NCBI GenBank assembly: GCA_002364215.1
Contig: DEXQ01000007.1
Span: forward strand, 268,656 to 332,655
Length of the DNA stretch: 64,000 nucleotides
Direction of reading: 5' to 3'
Source: Aequorivita sp. UBA3180
Lineage (GTDB): Bacteria > Bacteroidota > Bacteroidia > Flavobacteriales > Flavobacteriaceae
Positions within the stretch are counted from its first letter, which is position 1, and each line of letters opens with the position of its first letter. Position numbers and translations under genes: made by a program. The notes below the pieces were generated by a model. It was not told where the DNA came from, ran no database searches, and saw nothing but the letters and a program-made list of their open reading frames with translations. Below, in pieces: positions 51,465-59,438 of the stretch.

Positions 51465-51533
51465 TTGATGTTTTGTTTGATCGAGTCCTTCGACTTCGCT
51501 CAGGATAAACTAAAGTCGAGACCTAATTTCTTC

Positions 51534-52676
51534 TTAATCCCTCAAAAGCCCCCTAGAAATTACAATTTTCTGAATTTCTGAAGTTCCTTCGTAAATCTGT
51601 GTGATTTTCGCATCGCGCATCAATCGCTCTACGTGGTATTCTTTTACAAAACCGTTTCCGCCGTGAACCTGTACCGCTTCTACGGAAACATCCATGGCTA
51701 CTTGGCTGGCGTATAGTTTTGCCATCGCACCGCTCATATCATAATTGTTGCCGTTATCCTTGTCCCAAGCTGCTTTCATCACTAAGTGACGTGCAGCTTC
51801 AATGCTAGTGTGCATATCGGCAAGTTTAAAGGCAATGGCTTGATGGTTGCAGATTTCGGTTCCGAATGCTTTACGAACCTTTGAATATTCGCGAGCCAAA
51901 TCATAAGCTCCAGCGGCAATCCCCAAGGCTTGTGCCGCTATACCTATTCTTCCCCCGGAAAGTGTTTTCATCGCAAACTTGAAACCGAAGCCGTCTTCGC
52001 CAATTCTGTTTTCCTTTGGAACCTTTACATCATTAAAAATAAGAGAATGTGTATCACTTCCACGGATACCAAGCTTGTCTTCCTTTGGGCCAATTTCAAA
52101 ACCTTCCCAGCCTTTTTCAACTATAAATGCATTGATGCCCTTATGCTTTTTCTCCTTATCGGTCTGAGCGATTACCAAATAATAATCTGCGGTTCCACCA
52201 TTGGTAATCCAGTTTTTGGTACCGTTCAAAATATAATGGTCGCCTTTGTCAATGGCAGTTGTTTTTTGTGATGTTGCATCGCTACCCGCTTCCGGTTCGC
52301 TCAAACAAAACGCGCCCAGCTTTTCACCCGTTGCCAATTTTGTTAGATATTTTTGCTTTTGATCTTCATTTCCATAGGCTTGAAGGCCATAGCACACCAA
52401 TGAATTGTTTACTGAAACGATTACGGAACACGAAGCGTCAATCTTGCTTAATTCTTCCATAACCAAAACATAACTCACGGTATCCATTCCGCCGCCGCCG
52501 TATTTGGGGTCAACCATCATCCCCAAAAAACCGAGCTCGCCCATTTTCTTCACTTGTTCGGTTGGGAATTTTTGATGATTATCACGTTCTATAACGCCCG
52601 GAAGCAATTCGGTGCGGGCAAAATCGCGAGCGGCGTCGCGAATCATTAACTGTTCTTCGGATAGACTGAAATCCAT
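51534..52676 (-). CDS. Acyl-CoA dehydrogenase
   Basis: A 380-aa flavoenzyme that makes the alpha-beta double bond in acyl-CoA and gives its electrons to electron transfer flavoprotein (etfAB are at 15-17 kb). It has the N-terminal alpha domain (LSEEQLMIRDAARDFARTEL), the FAD loop (LGAFCLSEPEAGSDATS) and KNWITNG, and the C-terminal helix with the catalytic Glu in QIYEGTSEIQKIVISR. The short chain length of its closest relatives (butyryl-type) is possible but not proved. It is divergent from anmK. Confidence 0.95.
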   Translation of the reverse strand: MDFSLSEEQLMIRDAARDFARTELLPGVIERDNHQKFPTEQVKKMGELGFLGMMVDPKYGGGGMDTVSYVLVMEELSKIDASCSVIVSVNNSLVCYGLQAYGNEDQKQKYLTKLATGEKLGAFCLSEPEAGSDATSQKTTAIDKGDHYILNGTKNWITNGGTADYYLVIAQTDKEKKHKGINAFIVEKGWEGFEIGPKEDKLGIRGSDTHSLIFNDVKVPKENRIGEDGFGFKFAMKTLSGGRIGIAAQALGIAAGAYDLAREYSKVRKAFGTEICNHQAIAFKLADMHTSIEAARHLVMKAAWDKDNGNNYDMSGAMAKLYASQVAMDVSVEAVQVHGGNGFVKEYHVERLMRDAKITQIYEGTSEIQKIVISRGLLRD

Positions 52677-52717
52677 AGGCTTTTTATAAGTAAAAGTTAT
52701 ATTTTAACAAGAAAGAG

Positions 52718-52747
52718 CAAAGGTACTTATAAAAAGCAAATTCCAAA
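52718..52747 (-). promoter_or_regulatory. Promoter candidate of the acyl-CoA dehydrogenase gene
   Basis: On the minus strand TACCTTTG (52718-52725) is a perfect -7 box. A TTTG (52744-52747) lies 18 bases upstream, inside the 7-bp repeat. The ATG is about 41 bases downstream. Confidence 0.5.
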
Positions 52748-52876
52748 AAAGCAAATTCCAAATTCCAAAAAACAAAAAGCACCAAACCCCAAATCCCAAA
52801 ATCCAAAAAAACCAGTTTTGGAATTTGGAGCTTGTAATTTGGATTTTCTTTGGAATTTGGAGCTTGTAATTTGGAA
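52738..52876. repeat. Inverted 7-bp-period repeat in the acyl-CoA dehydrogenase-anmK gap
   Basis: The left arm has units such as caaattc, caaattc, caaaaaa, caaaaag, caccaaa, ccccaaa, tcccaaa, atccaaa (52752-52807). The right arm has TTTGGAA, TTTGGAG, CTTGTAA, TTTGGAt. A 27-base unit is repeated exactly at 52817-52843 and 52849-52875, with the heptamer phase shifted between the copies. The arms could form a long imperfect hairpin. Short spurious frames here translate to Phe-Gly-Ile-Trp-like runs and are not genes. Confidence 0.85.
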
Positions 52877-52925
52877 TTTTTCAAAACATCATTAGTATCT
52901 TTAAACTTATAATGTTCCCAAAAAG

Positions 52926-53984
52926 TTGAAAAATAAAAAATACCATATCATCGGCGTTATGAGCGGCACTTCGCTGGACGGGATTGATTTGGCGGAAATT
53001 GTTTTTGACTATTCTAATGAAGTTTGGAATTTTGAAATACTCGCTACGGAAACTGTTCCCTATTCATCATTTTGGAAAAACGAGCTGCGCGAAGCCATAA
53101 ATTATTCCGAAGAGAAACTTGAGCGGCTGGATTTTAAATACACCGAAAAGCTTTCCGAAGAGATTTCAAAATTCATAAAAAAACATAACATTCTTGAAAT
53201 TGACGCAGTTTGTAGCCATGGCCATACCATTCTGCACCAACCTGAAAAGGGTTTTACATATCAAATAGGCAATCTGCCGCGCATTTCAAAAATGATCGGC
53301 CACACTGTAGTTTGCGATTTTAGGGTGCAGGATGTGGAGTTGGGCGGACAGGGCGCTCCGCTGGTACCCATAGGAGATAAATTGCTTTTTTCCGAATACG
53401 ATTATTGTTTGAATCTGGGCGGTTTTGCAAATTGTTCCTTTGAAAAAAACGGCGAACGGATTGCGTATGATATTTGCCCAGTGAATATTGTCTTAAATCA
53501 TTATGCCGAAAAACTGGGAAAGGATTTTGACGAAGGTGGAAAACTGGCCGCTTCCGGAAACTTGGACGAAGGGTTGCTTCAAAAATTGAACGCACTTTCT
53601 TTTTATGTTGAAAAACCTCCGAAATCTTTGGGTTTGGAATGGGTGAAAGGGTATATTTTTCCGTTATTGGAAGCTTCTGAAATTTCTTCCGAAGCTATTT
53701 TGCGAACCTTTACGGAGCACATTGCCGTGCAGCTTGCCAATCAGTTTTCAGATAAAGTTTCCGTATTAATTACTGGGGGCGGCGCATACAATTCTTTTTT
53801 GATTGAACGTTTGAAAAATCTCGCTCCGGTTGAGGTTATTATTCCTTCAGCAGAAATTTTAGAATATAAGGAAGCCCTTATTTTTGGACTTTTGGGTGTG
53901 TTGAAATTCCGCGATGAGGTAAATTGTTTGGCGAGTGTAACGGGGGCTAAAAAAGATCATTCCTCGGGGAAAGTTTATAGATAA
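52926..53984 (+). CDS. anmK: Anhydro-N-acetylmuramic acid kinase
   Basis: AnmK phosphorylates and opens 1,6-anhydro-MurNAc, recycling peptidoglycan fragments to MurNAc-6-P. The 352-aa protein starts KNKKYHIIGVMSGTSLDGID, the standard ATP-site start. Other motifs are SHGHTILHQP, VCDFRVQDVELGGQGAPLVP, CLNLGGFANCSF and the late VLITGGGAYNSFLIERL. The start is TTG at 52926. An internal ATG in GVMSG would cut the kinase core, so TTG is needed. Confidence 0.94.
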   Translation: MKNKKYHIIGVMSGTSLDGIDLAEIVFDYSNEVWNFEILATETVPYSSFWKNELREAINYSEEKLERLDFKYTEKLSEEISKFIKKHNILEIDAVCSHGHTILHQPEKGFTYQIGNLPRISKMIGHTVVCDFRVQDVELGGQGAPLVPIGDKLLFSEYDYCLNLGGFANCSFEKNGERIAYDICPVNIVLNHYAEKLGKDFDEGGKLAASGNLDEGLLQKLNALSFYVEKPPKSLGLEWVKGYIFPLLEASEISSEAILRTFTEHIAVQLANQFSDKVSVLITGGGAYNSFLIERLKNLAPVEVIIPSAEILEYKEALIFGLLGVLKFRDEVNCLASVTGAKKDHSSGKVYR

Positions 53985-54026
53985 TTATAATATTATTATC
54001 TTTCGCTTCTTCTATTATTAATATAT

Positions 54027-54584
54027 ATGAAACTTTACTGGATTATCTTTCTTTTTACTACGGTAGTTTTGTCTCAAAATACTGATGATGAATATGAATC
54101 GAATAAAATTATTTGGAATCAAGACAAAAAATTAGAATGGAAAGATTTCACAGGAGCTCTGGATCCCAATCTTTTTGGAAATGCATTGACAAGTTATAAG
54201 ATTGAAATTATCCCTGAAAATGTTTTAGTAGATGCTGAAGATAATATTCAAAATTATGAGAATTTGACTGTAGTGGCAAAATTTTATAAAGATAAGTCTT
54301 GGGCAACATCCAGAACGGATGGGTTACTTGCCCATGAGCAATTGCACTTTGATATTGCTGAATTATACGCGCGAAAAATCAGGAAAAAATTTTCAGAATT
54401 AAAGAGTGTTAATGAACAACGGTTTGCTGTTTATGCTTCGGCATATGAGATTTTATGGCAAGAATGCAGGGAATATCAGAAAATGTACGATTCCCAAACA
54501 AAGAATGGTATACTAACTGAGGAAAATAATATTTGGATAAATAAGGTATTGAATGAAATTATGGAACTGAATGAATTCAAGTAA
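54027..54584 (+). CDS. DUF922 family secreted protein with HExxH motif
   Basis: A 185-aa secreted protein with a short signal peptide (MKLYWIIFLFTTVVLSQ). The body has IIWNQDKKLEWKDFTGALDP and the zinc-binding HEQLHFDIAELYARK (H103, E104, H107), which marks the DUF922 family, a proposed secreted Zn-dependent protease group. Protease activity is not proven. It follows anmK by 43 bases on the same strand. Confidence 0.85.
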   Translation: MKLYWIIFLFTTVVLSQNTDDEYESNKIIWNQDKKLEWKDFTGALDPNLFGNALTSYKIEIIPENVLVDAEDNIQNYENLTVVAKFYKDKSWATSRTDGLLAHEQLHFDIAELYARKIRKKFSELKSVNEQRFAVYASAYEILWQECREYQKMYDSQTKNGILTEENNIWINKVLNEIMELNEFK

Positions 54585-54733
54585 GTCTTCAAGTTTCTTA
54601 TCAACCATTTTTCACCGTTAGCTTTTCTTCCATAAATTTTACCTAAAAAAAATATAAACCCCTCACAAGTTTTTTATATTTGTCCTCACACTACGAAGCT
54701 TTAGCGAAGGAGTGACTTAACTCTCCACACTTA

Positions 54734-55960
54734 ATGAAGGAATTACTTAAAAAGTACGAAGAAAAAGATCCCGAAATTGTTTTTCATTGGAATGACCCCG
54801 AAACCGAGGCCGAAGGCTGGACGGTCATTAACTCTTTGCGCGGCGGTGCTGCCGGAGGTGGAACCAGAATGCGAAAGGGACTTGACGCCAATGAGGTGCT
54901 CTCACTTGCAAAAACAATGGAAGTGAAATTTACGGTAGCAGGACCAGCAATTGGCGGCGCCAAAAGCGGTATCAACTTTGATCCTTCGGATCCACGTAAA
55001 AAAGGTGTTTTGGAACGCTGGTTTAAGGCAGTTTCGCCTTTGCTAAAAGCGTATTACGGTACTGGAGGCGATTTAAACGTTGATGAAATTCACGAGGTAA
55101 TCCCAATGACCGAACAAAGCGCTGTTTGGCACCCGCAGGAGGGCGTTTTTAACGGACATTTTTCCCCAACGGAAGCAGATAAAATCAACAGAATTGGTCA
55201 GTTGCGCCAGGGAGTTATAAAAGTTTTGGAGAACGTAAATTTCTCCCCAGATGTTTCCAGAAAATACACTGTGGCCGATATGATAACTGGTTATGGCGTT
55301 GCCGAAGCTGTACATCATTATTACGATATTTATGGTGGAAGTGTAAAAGGAAAACGTGCCGTGATTCAAGGGTTTGGAAATGTTGGTGCCGCTGCTGCTT
55401 ATTATCTTTCGCAGATGGGAGTCAGAATTGTGGGCATTATTGACCGCGACGGAGGAATCATCAATAAAGAGGGTTTTTCTTTTGAAGAGATTAAACAACT
55501 TTTTCTTAAAAAGGACGGTAATACTTTAGTTGCTGATAAAATGATCCCTTTTGAGGAGATAAATGAGAAAATCTGGAAACTTGAAACAGAGATTTTTGCA
55601 CCTTGCGCGGCCTCGCGATTGATCACTAAAGAACAGATTTCACAAATGATTGAAACTGGTTTGGAAGTTATAAGTTGTGGTGCGAATGTGCCCTTTGCCG
55701 ATAAAGAAATTTTCTTCGGGCCTATAATGGAATTTACCGATGAGCGCGTGAGTTTGATACCAGATTTTATTAGTAACTGCGGAATGGCACGTGTTTTTGC
55801 ATACTTTATGGAGCGTAAAGTTCAAATGACGGATGAGGCTATCTTTAACGATACATCCATTACCATCAAAAACGCGATACAAAATACTTTTGATAACAAC
55901 AGTACAAAAACAAACATTAGCAAAACCGCTTTTGAAATAGCGTTGAAGCAATTGTTATAA
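54734..55960 (+). CDS. Glu/Leu/Phe/Val dehydrogenase family protein
   Basis: A 408-aa NAD(P)-dependent amino-acid dehydrogenase. The N-terminal dimerisation domain has WTVINSLRGGAAGGGTRM and FTVAGPAIGGAKSGINFDPS (catalytic Lys in the GGAKSG turn region), and the nucleotide domain has VIQGFGNVGAAAAYYLSQMG. It would interconvert an amino acid and 2-oxo acid plus ammonia. The substrate (glutamate or branched/aromatic) is not clear. A TATATTTG -7-like box lies at 54675-54682, about 50 bases upstream. Confidence 0.9.
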   Translation: MKELLKKYEEKDPEIVFHWNDPETEAEGWTVINSLRGGAAGGGTRMRKGLDANEVLSLAKTMEVKFTVAGPAIGGAKSGINFDPSDPRKKGVLERWFKAVSPLLKAYYGTGGDLNVDEIHEVIPMTEQSAVWHPQEGVFNGHFSPTEADKINRIGQLRQGVIKVLENVNFSPDVSRKYTVADMITGYGVAEAVHHYYDIYGGSVKGKRAVIQGFGNVGAAAAYYLSQMGVRIVGIIDRDGGIINKEGFSFEEIKQLFLKKDGNTLVADKMIPFEEINEKIWKLETEIFAPCAASRLITKEQISQMIETGLEVISCGANVPFADKEIFFGPIMEFTDERVSLIPDFISNCGMARVFAYFMERKVQMTDEAIFNDTSITIKNAIQNTFDNNSTKTNISKTAFEIALKQLL

Positions 55961-55982
55961 TTTTCAATAATCAGCATTTATT

Positions 55983-57362
55983 ATGGAATCAATTATCATT
56001 TTAATTTTTGTAATAGGATATCTTTCTATAACCTTAGAACATCCCTTAAAACTTGACAAAACGGTACCTGCTCTTATTATGGCTTCGCTTATTTGGGCTG
56101 TTTTGGCCATTGGGTTTACCAGTGGATGGTTTGATGTAATAAATACAGAAGAGCAGGCTTTTAATTTTCTTTCCGGGGGTGAACATGCCATGGAAGGCTT
56201 TGAAGGAACGCTACTTCATCATTTAGGAAAAACGGCTGAAATACTCATTTTTCTTATTGGAGCTATGACGATTGTTGAAATCATTGACCTTCACCGCGGT
56301 TTTGAAGTTCTGAAAAGTGCCGTTAAAACAAAGAGCAAACGAAAGCTTTTGTGGATCATTGGGGTACTTGCATTTTTCCTTTCTGCAATTATTGATAATC
56401 TTACCGCAACTATTGTATTGATTACATTATTAAGAAAGCTGATTCATAAAAGAGAAGATAGACTTTGGTATGCCGCAATGGTGGTAATAGCTGCTAATGC
56501 GGGTGGAGCTTGGTCTCCAATTGGTGATGTTACGACCACCATGCTTTGGATTGCCAAAAAAGTATCTGCTGCGGGCCTAATTGAATATGTAGTAATACCT
56601 TCCATTGTTTGTTTTGCCCTGCCATTCATAGTAGCAAGCTATATGCCCGCCTTCCGTGGACACATTGAGGTTGACGCGCGTGAAGACAAAGAGGAGGAAG
56701 CGCTTTTGAGCAGCAGGACCATGTTATTTCTAGGTTTGGGAATGATTGTTTCCGTACCTGTTTTTAAAACATTAACGCATTTACCGCCTTATATGGGCAT
56801 GATGCTTGCTTTGGGTGTGGTTTGGCTTGTTTCAGAATATATTCATCCAGAAGAAGATTTCAGCAAGGAAAGAAGACACCTGTATTCCGCACACAAAGCA
56901 TTGTCGCGTATTGAAATTTCGAGCATTCTTTTCTTCCTCGGAATCTTAATGGCCGTTGCAGGGCTTGAAAGTCTTGTATATGGAGTTGTTAACGGGGAAG
57001 AGGTAGGAACGCTTCGCTACTTGGCCGAAGTGTTGCAAAGCGCCATCCCCAATCAGGATATCGTAGTTATCTTGCTTGGTATTTTATCTGCAATTATAGA
57101 CAACGTTCCTTTAGTAGCTGCTTCTATGGGAATGTACGATTTGCCAATGGACTCCGTCTTGTGGCACTTTATTGCCTATTCTGCCGGTACGGGCGGAAGT
57201 ATGCTCATTATCGGTTCTGCCGCTGGTGTGGCCGCAATGGGAATGGAGCGCATAGACTTTATCTGGTATCTTAAAAAGATTACTTGGCTTGCTTTCATAG
57301 GTTTTATAGCCGGTGCTGGAGTATTCCTTTTAATAGAAAGAGTGCTATTTCACAATGCATAA
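55983..57362 (+). CDS. nhaD: Sodium:proton antiporter NhaD family
   Basis: NhaD exchanges internal Na+ (or Li+) for external protons. The 459-aa protein has about 12 hydrophobic segments, with the family motif SAIIDNLTATIVLITLLRKL and a second SAIIDNVPLVAASMGMY, whose conserved Asp residues in the helices carry the ions. It begins with a short N-terminal hydrophobic helix and lies 22 bases after the amino-acid dehydrogenase gene. A Na+/H+ antiporter suits a marine or saline life style. Confidence 0.93.
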   Translation: MESIIILIFVIGYLSITLEHPLKLDKTVPALIMASLIWAVLAIGFTSGWFDVINTEEQAFNFLSGGEHAMEGFEGTLLHHLGKTAEILIFLIGAMTIVEIIDLHRGFEVLKSAVKTKSKRKLLWIIGVLAFFLSAIIDNLTATIVLITLLRKLIHKREDRLWYAAMVVIAANAGGAWSPIGDVTTTMLWIAKKVSAAGLIEYVVIPSIVCFALPFIVASYMPAFRGHIEVDAREDKEEEALLSSRTMLFLGLGMIVSVPVFKTLTHLPPYMGMMLALGVVWLVSEYIHPEEDFSKERRHLYSAHKALSRIEISSILFFLGILMAVAGLESLVYGVVNGEEVGTLRYLAEVLQSAIPNQDIVVILLGILSAIIDNVPLVAASMGMYDLPMDSVLWHFIAYSAGTGGSMLIIGSAAGVAAMGMERIDFIWYLKKITWLAFIGFIAGAGVFLLIERVLFHNA

Positions 57363-57410
57363 CAATTTCTGAAACCATATACCGTTATTCACTAAAACAA
57401 AACCTTTTTT

Positions 57411-58109
57411 ATGTTAAACTTCTTTATTCAAGAGGGTGCAGAGGTAGCACAGGATCTTGAACCAATTTCTGAAGAAAAAACGCTATCCATAATGGACCTC
57501 CTTTTAAATGGAGGAGTGGCAGGACAAATAATAATAATGGTACTTTTTGTACTGTTGTTTGTTGCTGTGTATATTTATTTTGAACGTTTATTTGCCATTA
57601 AAGCTGCTTCCAAAATGGACAGCAACTTTATGAACCAAATACGAGACCATGTTGCTAAAGGAAATATCCAAGCTGCAAAAGTGTTATGCGCGCAGAATAA
57701 TACACCGGTTTCACATTTGACCGAAAAAGGAATTTCCCGAATAGGAAGCCCTTTGGAAGACATCAACACTGCAATTGAAAATGCAGGGCGTTTGGAAGTG
57801 TACAGACTCGAAAAAAACGTAAGTGTTTTGGCAACTATAGCGGGAGCAGCCCCTATGATTGGTTTCTTGGGAACCGTTATCGGGATGGTTTTGGCTTTCC
57901 ACCAATTGGCCACCAGTAGCGGCCAGGCCGAAATGGGAAGTCTTGCCGAAGGTATTTATACCGCAATGACTACAACCGTTGCAGGTTTGATTGTGGGTAT
58001 TATTGCCTATATGGGCTATAACCATTTGGTTGTAAAGACAGATAAGGTGGTGCACCAAATGGAAGCCACGGCTGTTGATTTCCTTGACATTTTAAATGAA
58101 CCTGCTTAA
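57411..58109 (+). CDS. exbB: ExbB proton channel family protein
   Basis: ExbB is the larger membrane partner of ExbD and TonB and helps to harvest the proton gradient. The 232-aa protein has three membrane segments: IIIMVLFVLLFVAVYIYF near the start, and VSVLATIAGAAPMIGFLGTV and MTTTVAGLIVGIIAYMGYNH in the MotA/TolQ/ExbB domain. The next gene exbD shares its first base with the exbB stop, and tonB follows, so these form one operon. Confidence 0.93.
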   Translation: MLNFFIQEGAEVAQDLEPISEEKTLSIMDLLLNGGVAGQIIIMVLFVLLFVAVYIYFERLFAIKAASKMDSNFMNQIRDHVAKGNIQAAKVLCAQNNTPVSHLTEKGISRIGSPLEDINTAIENAGRLEVYRLEKNVSVLATIAGAAPMIGFLGTVIGMVLAFHQLATSSGQAEMGSLAEGIYTAMTTTVAGLIVGIIAYMGYNHLVVKTDKVVHQMEATAVDFLDILNEPA

Positions 58110-58501
58110 TGAACTTAAGAGGAAGAAATAAAGTAAGTGCCGAGTTCAGCATGAGTTCCATGACAGATATTGTTTTTCTGTTATTGGTGTTTTTCCTGCT
58201 TACTTCGCCTGCAATAACACCAGATGCTTTGGATTTGATACTTCCGAAGGCAAAAGGAAAAACGTCAAATGTGCAGAAAGCTTCCGTCAGCATCACAAAA
58301 GATGGCGCTTATTATGTAGATAAAGAACGTGTAAGTGAATACAGCATAGAGAGCGAATTGAAAAAAACACTTGCCGGGCAAGAAGAACCTACTATCATCC
58401 TACGCGCCGAAGAGGGAGTGCCCATTGAAGATGCCGTTTTTGTGATGGATATAGCAAACCGCAACAATTTTAAAGTGGTGCTAGCGGTTCGTCCGAACTA
58501 A
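58109..58501 (+). CDS. exbD: ExbD biopolymer transport family protein
   Basis: ExbD works with ExbB in energising TonB. The 130-aa protein has one N-terminal membrane helix with the functional Asp (SMTDIVFLLLVFFLLTSPAI, D20) and a periplasmic domain (AKGKTSNVQKASVSITKDGA, PTIILRAEEGVPIEDAVF). The start overlaps the exbB stop by one base. Confidence 0.92.
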   Translation: MNLRGRNKVSAEFSMSSMTDIVFLLLVFFLLTSPAITPDALDLILPKAKGKTSNVQKASVSITKDGAYYVDKERVSEYSIESELKKTLAGQEEPTIILRAEEGVPIEDAVFVMDIANRNNFKVVLAVRPN

Positions 58502-58556
58502 TAAAATGCTTCTCGGCATATTTTTTGAAAAAGAAAAGAAATAATAATTCTCACCC

Positions 58557-59375
58557 ATGAGCCTGCTCGATACTGAACATAAACGAAAAAGTATGACCAT
58601 CACGGTAATTGTGCATGTAATCATTCTTATTCTTTTGTTTTATGTGGGGATGAAATATATGGATCCTCCATTGGAGCAGGGCATAGCGGTAAATTTTGGA
58701 ACTACCGATACTGGTAGTGGAAACATACAGCCCACTGAAAAAATTCAGTCCGCACCGCAGAAAACCACAGCTCAACCTGTTTCACAACCAAAGTCTGAAA
58801 TAAAGGAAGAAGTAGTTACCCAAGACAATGAAGACGCACCGGTAATTAAAAAGGAAAAACCCAAAAAGGAGCAAACTGAAACTCCAGTAAAGGAACAGCC
58901 TAAAAAAGAAGTAAAAAAGCCAGATCCCAAACCCGATAAAGCTACCACCGATGCGCTTTCAAGTATTTTAAACGGCCCAAAAAGTGACGGAACCGCAAAA
59001 GGAGGCGAAGGCAACGACGCTAACCCGGGTGACAAGGGAAGCCCCGATGGCGATCCCAAAGCAAGTGCGTATTACGGCACCGGCAAAGGTTTGGACGGCG
59101 ATGGCAATTATTTACTCGGTGGAAGAAAAGCGCTGAATAAGGAAAAGTTTGTGCAGGATTGCAACGAGGCTGGAACGGTTGTGGTTAGCATAGAAGTGGA
59201 CCGCAGCGGGAGAGTGATTAGTGCAACCCCAGGTGTGCGCGGAACAACAAACAATACCCGTTGTTTATTGGAGCCCGCCAAAAGAGCCGCTTTGGCCACA
59301 AAATTTAATGCCGACGATAAAGCTCCCGCAAAACAGATTGGCAAGATTATTTATAAATTCAGTCTGTCGCAATAG
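58557..59375 (+). CDS. tonB: TonB-family energy transducer
   Basis: TonB links the ExbB-ExbD motor in the inner membrane to TonB-dependent transporters in the outer membrane. The 272-aa protein has an N-terminal membrane anchor (MTITVIVHVIILILLFYVG), a long Pro/Lys/Glu spacer (EEVVTQDNEDAPVIKKEKPK ... QPKKEVKKPDPKPDKATTD) that can span the periplasm, a Gly/Asp-rich part, and a TonB-like C-terminal domain (TVVVSIEVDRSGRVISATPG). It is the third gene of the exbB-exbD-tonB unit, 55 bases after exbD. Confidence 0.88.
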   Translation: MSLLDTEHKRKSMTITVIVHVIILILLFYVGMKYMDPPLEQGIAVNFGTTDTGSGNIQPTEKIQSAPQKTTAQPVSQPKSEIKEEVVTQDNEDAPVIKKEKPKKEQTETPVKEQPKKEVKKPDPKPDKATTDALSSILNGPKSDGTAKGGEGNDANPGDKGSPDGDPKASAYYGTGKGLDGDGNYLLGGRKALNKEKFVQDCNEAGTVVVSIEVDRSGRVISATPGVRGTTNNTRCLLEPAKRAALATKFNADDKAPAKQIGKIIYKFSLSQ

Positions 59376-59438
59376 GCTATTCTCTTTGAGGGATGCCTTG
59401 ATTTTTTCAGTATCTTTAAATTTCCAAAAAAAGATACT

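Noticed and set aside
51487..51506. TCCTTCGACTTCGCTCAGGA as a regulatory palindrome
   Set aside because: It resembles a common short dispersed sequence seen in many Bacteroidota and lies beside a terminator; no link to a gene is visible.
52684..52884. A 66-codon minus-strand frame with peptides like NSKLQAPNSK and FGIW/FWNLEF
   Set aside because: It is a translation of the TTTGG/CCAAA heptamer repeats in an intergenic array and has no start context or conservation sign.
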